The notes under the pieces are model-generated. The model was not told where the DNA came from. It saw only the letters and a program-made list of their open reading frames with translations, and searched no databases. 8,839 bases of DNA from positions 1 through 8,839 of the forward strand of contig CAISYX010000285.1 of NCBI GenBank assembly GCA_903889815.1. The letters run 5' to 3'. Of this stretch, positions 6,682 to 8,839 are shown one piece after another. This stretch comes from an uncultured Gammaproteobacteria bacterium (GTDB taxonomy: Bacteria > Pseudomonadota > Gammaproteobacteria > Pseudomonadales > Pseudohongiellaceae). The first letter of the stretch is position 1. Each line of letters opens with the position of its first letter. A program made the translations under genes and the position numbers.

Positions 6682-7881
6682 GTGCCAGACTTCACCCGCA
6701 AGACTTCGCACACGCCCGCTGACAGGATGCGGGACATCAATCCCTTTCGGGTGATGACCGTTCTTGAGCGGGCCAAAGCCCTAGAAGGGCAGGGGCGCAG
6801 CATTGTGCATCTGGAAGTGGGTGAGCCGGACTTTGTGACTGCCCAGCCAATCCTGGAGGCTGGGCGCGATGCGCTCGCCCGAGGTTGCACGGCGTACACG
6901 CCGGCGGCTGGCTTGCTTTCCTTGCGTGAGGCCATCTCTGGTCATTACCTCAGGCAGTACGGACTGCGAATTTCCCCGGAGCGCATTTTTGTGACGCCCG
7001 GCGCCAGTGGAGCGCTGAGCTTGCTGGCCCAGATGCTGCTGAACCCCGGTGACGGTGTGTTGATGACAGATCCCGGTTATCCCTGCAACCGCAACTATGT
7101 CCGCCTTGCTGGCGCACAGGCGCAACTGGTACCCGTAACGGCGATTGAGAACTTTCAATTGAATGCTTCCTTGCTGTCGCAGCATGCCACGTCGAGCACG
7201 CGCAGTGTCTGGCTGGCTTCGCCCGCGAATCCAACGGGCACGGTACTTTCACTGCAGCAGTTGCGTGCACTACACGACTGGTGTGTTGAAAACGATTGTC
7301 ACCTGCTGGTAGATGAGATCTATCACGGACTGGACTATACGGAAGGTCTCCCGACCGCATTGCAGATCAGTGACGACGTGTTTGTCGTCAACAGTTTCTC
7401 GAAGTATTTCGGGATGACCGGCTGGCGACTTGGCTGGTTCGTAGTGCCTGATTCACTGGTCGCTGTCAGCAATATTCTCGCGCAGAACCTGTTCATCGCT
7501 GCATCGACCGTTGCTCAACACGCCGCATTGCGTGCCTTCGATACCGATACGCGGGAAATTCTTGAAGCCCGGCGCCTTGATTTCGCTGCACGTCGCATTT
7601 TTCTGACCAAGGTGTTGCGTGAACTCGGTTTCAGTGTGCCGGTGGAGACGCAGGGCGCCTTCTACATATACGCGGGGATTGAGGCGTTCAGCACAGATAG
7701 TGAGCACTTCTGCAAAGTCCTGCTGGAGGACTTTGGTGTAGCCGTGACTCCCGGTACTGACTTTGGCGAATTCGAAAGTTCGCGCCACGTCCGCTTCGCC
7801 TTCACAACCAGCATGCGGCAGCTGGAGGTGGCGGCTGAGCGTCTGCGTGCTGCCGTACTCTCCGGGGCCTTGTCTTCATGA
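6682..7881 (+). CDS. Class I/II PLP-dependent aminotransferase (AspC/AlaA-like)
   Basis: Fold-type I aminotransferase of 399 aa. Seen: HLEVGEPDF (43-51) and AYTPAAGLLSLREAI (71-85) of the substrate pocket; TPGASGAL (105-112); NPGDGVLMTDPGYP (121-134); PANPTG with N183; D211 and Y214 in VDEIYHG contacting the cofactor; Schiff-base lysine K241 in NSFSKYFGMTGWRLGW; carboxylate-binding R371 in RHVRFAF. The full catalytic set is present. Substrate is not determined by sequence alone; aspartate, alanine or aromatic amino acids are all possible. The start is GTG 6682, with AGGAG at 6672-6676; an ATG at 6680 is out of frame. Its stop overlaps the sfsA start (ATGA), so the two are probably co-translated. 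An aminotransferase also sits next to dksA in Pseudomonas. Confidence 0.9.
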   Translation: MPDFTRKTSHTPADRMRDINPFRVMTVLERAKALEGQGRSIVHLEVGEPDFVTAQPILEAGRDALARGCTAYTPAAGLLSLREAISGHYLRQYGLRISPERIFVTPGASGALSLLAQMLLNPGDGVLMTDPGYPCNRNYVRLAGAQAQLVPVTAIENFQLNASLLSQHATSSTRSVWLASPANPTGTVLSLQQLRALHDWCVENDCHLLVDEIYHGLDYTEGLPTALQISDDVFVVNSFSKYFGMTGWRLGWFVVPDSLVAVSNILAQNLFIAASTVAQHAALRAFDTDTREILEARRLDFAARRIFLTKVLRELGFSVPVETQGAFYIYAGIEAFSTDSEHFCKVLLEDFGVAVTPGTDFGEFESSRHVRFAFTTSMRQLEVAAERLRAAVLSGALSS

Positions 7882-8603
7882 AGTTCAGTGTACCGCTATC
7901 GGGCGCGACTTTGATCCGACGGTACAAGCGGTTTCTGGCCGACGTGCAGTTGCCTGACGGCCGCAGCACGACCCTGCACTGTCCGAATACCGGTTCGATG
8001 CTCGGCTGTGCGACTCCTGGCAGTCGCGTGTGGTATTCCTCTTCTGACAATCAGGCACGCAAGTATCCTGGCACCTGGGAGCTGGTCGAAGTTGCGGGTG
8101 GCCACCTGGCTGGCATCAACACAGGGCTGGCCAACAAGCTGGTTGCGGAAGCACTGCTGGCAGAGGTCTTGATGCCCTTGCGCGGCTACGCCAGTGTCCA
8201 GCGTGAAGTGACCTATGGCGATGAGAACAGCCGTATTGACTTCTTGCTGACAGGTAACACAGCGAGGCCTGATGAAAAGTGTTATGTCGAAGTCAAGAAT
8301 GTGACGATGGGTTTGGGCCATGGTGAAGGTGCTTTTCCCGATGCGGTCACTACCCGTGGCATCAAGCATTTGCGGGAATTGCTGACGATGCGAGAGCGTG
8401 GACACCGGGCAGTCTTGCTTTTTTGCGTGCAGCACAGTGGCATTGATCGCGTACGTCCAGCGCGCGAAATTGATCCAGCCTACGCCGCAATGTTGCAGAG
8501 ATCCCGTGACGCAGGTGTCGAATTGCTGGCATGGCGCGCACGTCTGAGTCCGCTTGAGATTGTGCTGGATACGCAGTTGCCAGTCGTTTTTCCGGGCAAC
8601 TGA
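7878..8603 (+). CDS. sfsA: SfsA, sugar fermentation stimulation/DNA-binding nuclease-fold protein
   Basis: 241 aa, the usual family length (about 230-240). Seen: an N-terminal OB-fold-like part with RRYKRFLADV (14-23) and the family signature HCPNTGSM (34-41). A PD-(D/E)xK nuclease-like core follows with SRIDFLL and YVEVKNVT (the E-x-K pair), then the conserved FPDAVTTRGIKHLREL. Known: SfsA in E. coli was found by its effect on maltose metabolism genes and binds DNA; its precise role is unresolved. The ATG lies inside the aminotransferase stop (4-nt overlap), indicating one operon. The stop at 8601-8603 is 1 bp from the end of the convergent Rieske gene, leaving no room for a separate terminator. 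Confidence 0.95.
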   Translation: MKFSVPLSGATLIRRYKRFLADVQLPDGRSTTLHCPNTGSMLGCATPGSRVWYSSSDNQARKYPGTWELVEVAGGHLAGINTGLANKLVAEALLAEVLMPLRGYASVQREVTYGDENSRIDFLLTGNTARPDEKCYVEVKNVTMGLGHGEGAFPDAVTTRGIKHLRELLTMRERGHRAVLLFCVQHSGIDRVRPAREIDPAYAAMLQRSRDAGVELLAWRARLSPLEIVLDTQLPVVFPGN

Positions 8604-8604
8604 T

Positions 8605-8839
8605 TTACAGTCGCCCGAGCGTGCTTATCTCGTTTTCCTCCACCATTATGAAGCCATTTCCGATCAGGAACGGAATGGCCTTCAGGCGCTTGCCTTTGCA
8701 CGGCCCCAATATACACTGACCGTTCTCTATCACGAAAAGAGCTCCGTGAGTGGAGCATTGAATCAAGGCGCCGTCACTGTCGAGGAAGCGGTCCTCCTGC
8801 CATTCCAGAGGAGTTCCAAGATGCGGGCAGTAGTTGTAG
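8605..8839 (-). CDS. Rieske [2Fe-2S] ferredoxin-like protein, N-terminus outside window
   Basis: 77 C-terminal codons plus the TAA stop at 8605-8607; the 5' part lies beyond the window edge. Seen: cluster ligands in CPHLGTPLEW and CSTHGALF, i.e. Cys-x-His, 21 residues, Cys-x2-His, followed by GPCKGKRLKAIPF. This binds a Rieske cluster with two Cys and two His ligands. The visible length suits a small stand-alone ferredoxin-type protein of about 100 aa rather than a dioxygenase subunit, because only about 30 residues follow the second ligand pair. Electron donor and acceptor are unknown. It converges on sfsA. Confidence 0.85.
   Translation of the reverse strand, partial: YNYCPHLGTPLEWQEDRFLDSDGALIQCSTHGALFVIENGQCILGPCKGKRLKAIPFLIGNGFIMVEENEISTLGRL

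Noticed and set aside
6680..6682. ATG overlapping the aminotransferase start
   Set aside because: It is out of frame with the aminotransferase; GTG 6682 is in frame and correctly spaced from AGGAG.

Overview
The window looks like a chromosomal segment of a gammaproteobacterium in or near the Pseudomonadales/Cellvibrionales. The evidence is the gene order (aminotransferase, dksA, gluQRS, small membrane ORF, cbrA, cbrB), which matches, from memory, the cbrAB neighbourhood of Pseudomonas. I cannot fix the genus. Coding DNA is moderately GC-rich and tightly packed; the leftmost ~300 bases are strikingly AT-rich. I see no mobile elements, CRISPR arrays, tRNAs or rRNAs.

Layout. Right part, plus strand: a class I/II PLP aminotransferase (6682-7881) overlaps sfsA (7878-8603) by ATGA. 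A Rieske [2Fe-2S] gene, cut by the window edge, converges on sfsA with a 1-bp gap. Middle, minus strand, reading leftward from a divergent intergenic region (6411-6681): dksA, gluQRS, an unlisted 58-codon membrane-protein ORF (4840-5016), cbrA (transporter/histidine kinase hybrid, start revised to 4850) and cbrB (NtrC-type sigma54 activator). Left end, downstream of cbrB: no protein gene is convincing. Instead this stretch has the layout of an enhancer-dependent sigma54 promoter reading leftward: clustered GTnAC palindromes (308-399), a perfect match to the IHF consensus (261-273), and a -24/-12 element with exact GG-N10-GC spacing (226-241). It drives a transcript that begins with AAnAAnAA-type A-rich triplet runs.

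How it fits together. In Pseudomonas, CbrA/CbrB switches on the sRNA CrcZ, encoded just downstream of cbrB. CrcZ sequesters Hfq (with Crc) through repeated CA-rich motifs and so relieves carbon catabolite repression. Position, promoter class and motif content here suggest the same circuit: CbrA senses, CbrB binds the palindromes, sigma54 RNA polymerase starts at about 215, and a CrcZ-like decoy RNA is made. Its 3' end and the gene beyond it (pcnB in Pseudomonas) lie outside the window. This non-coding element is the most interesting part of the window. The flanking genes are conserved housekeeping or regulatory genes.
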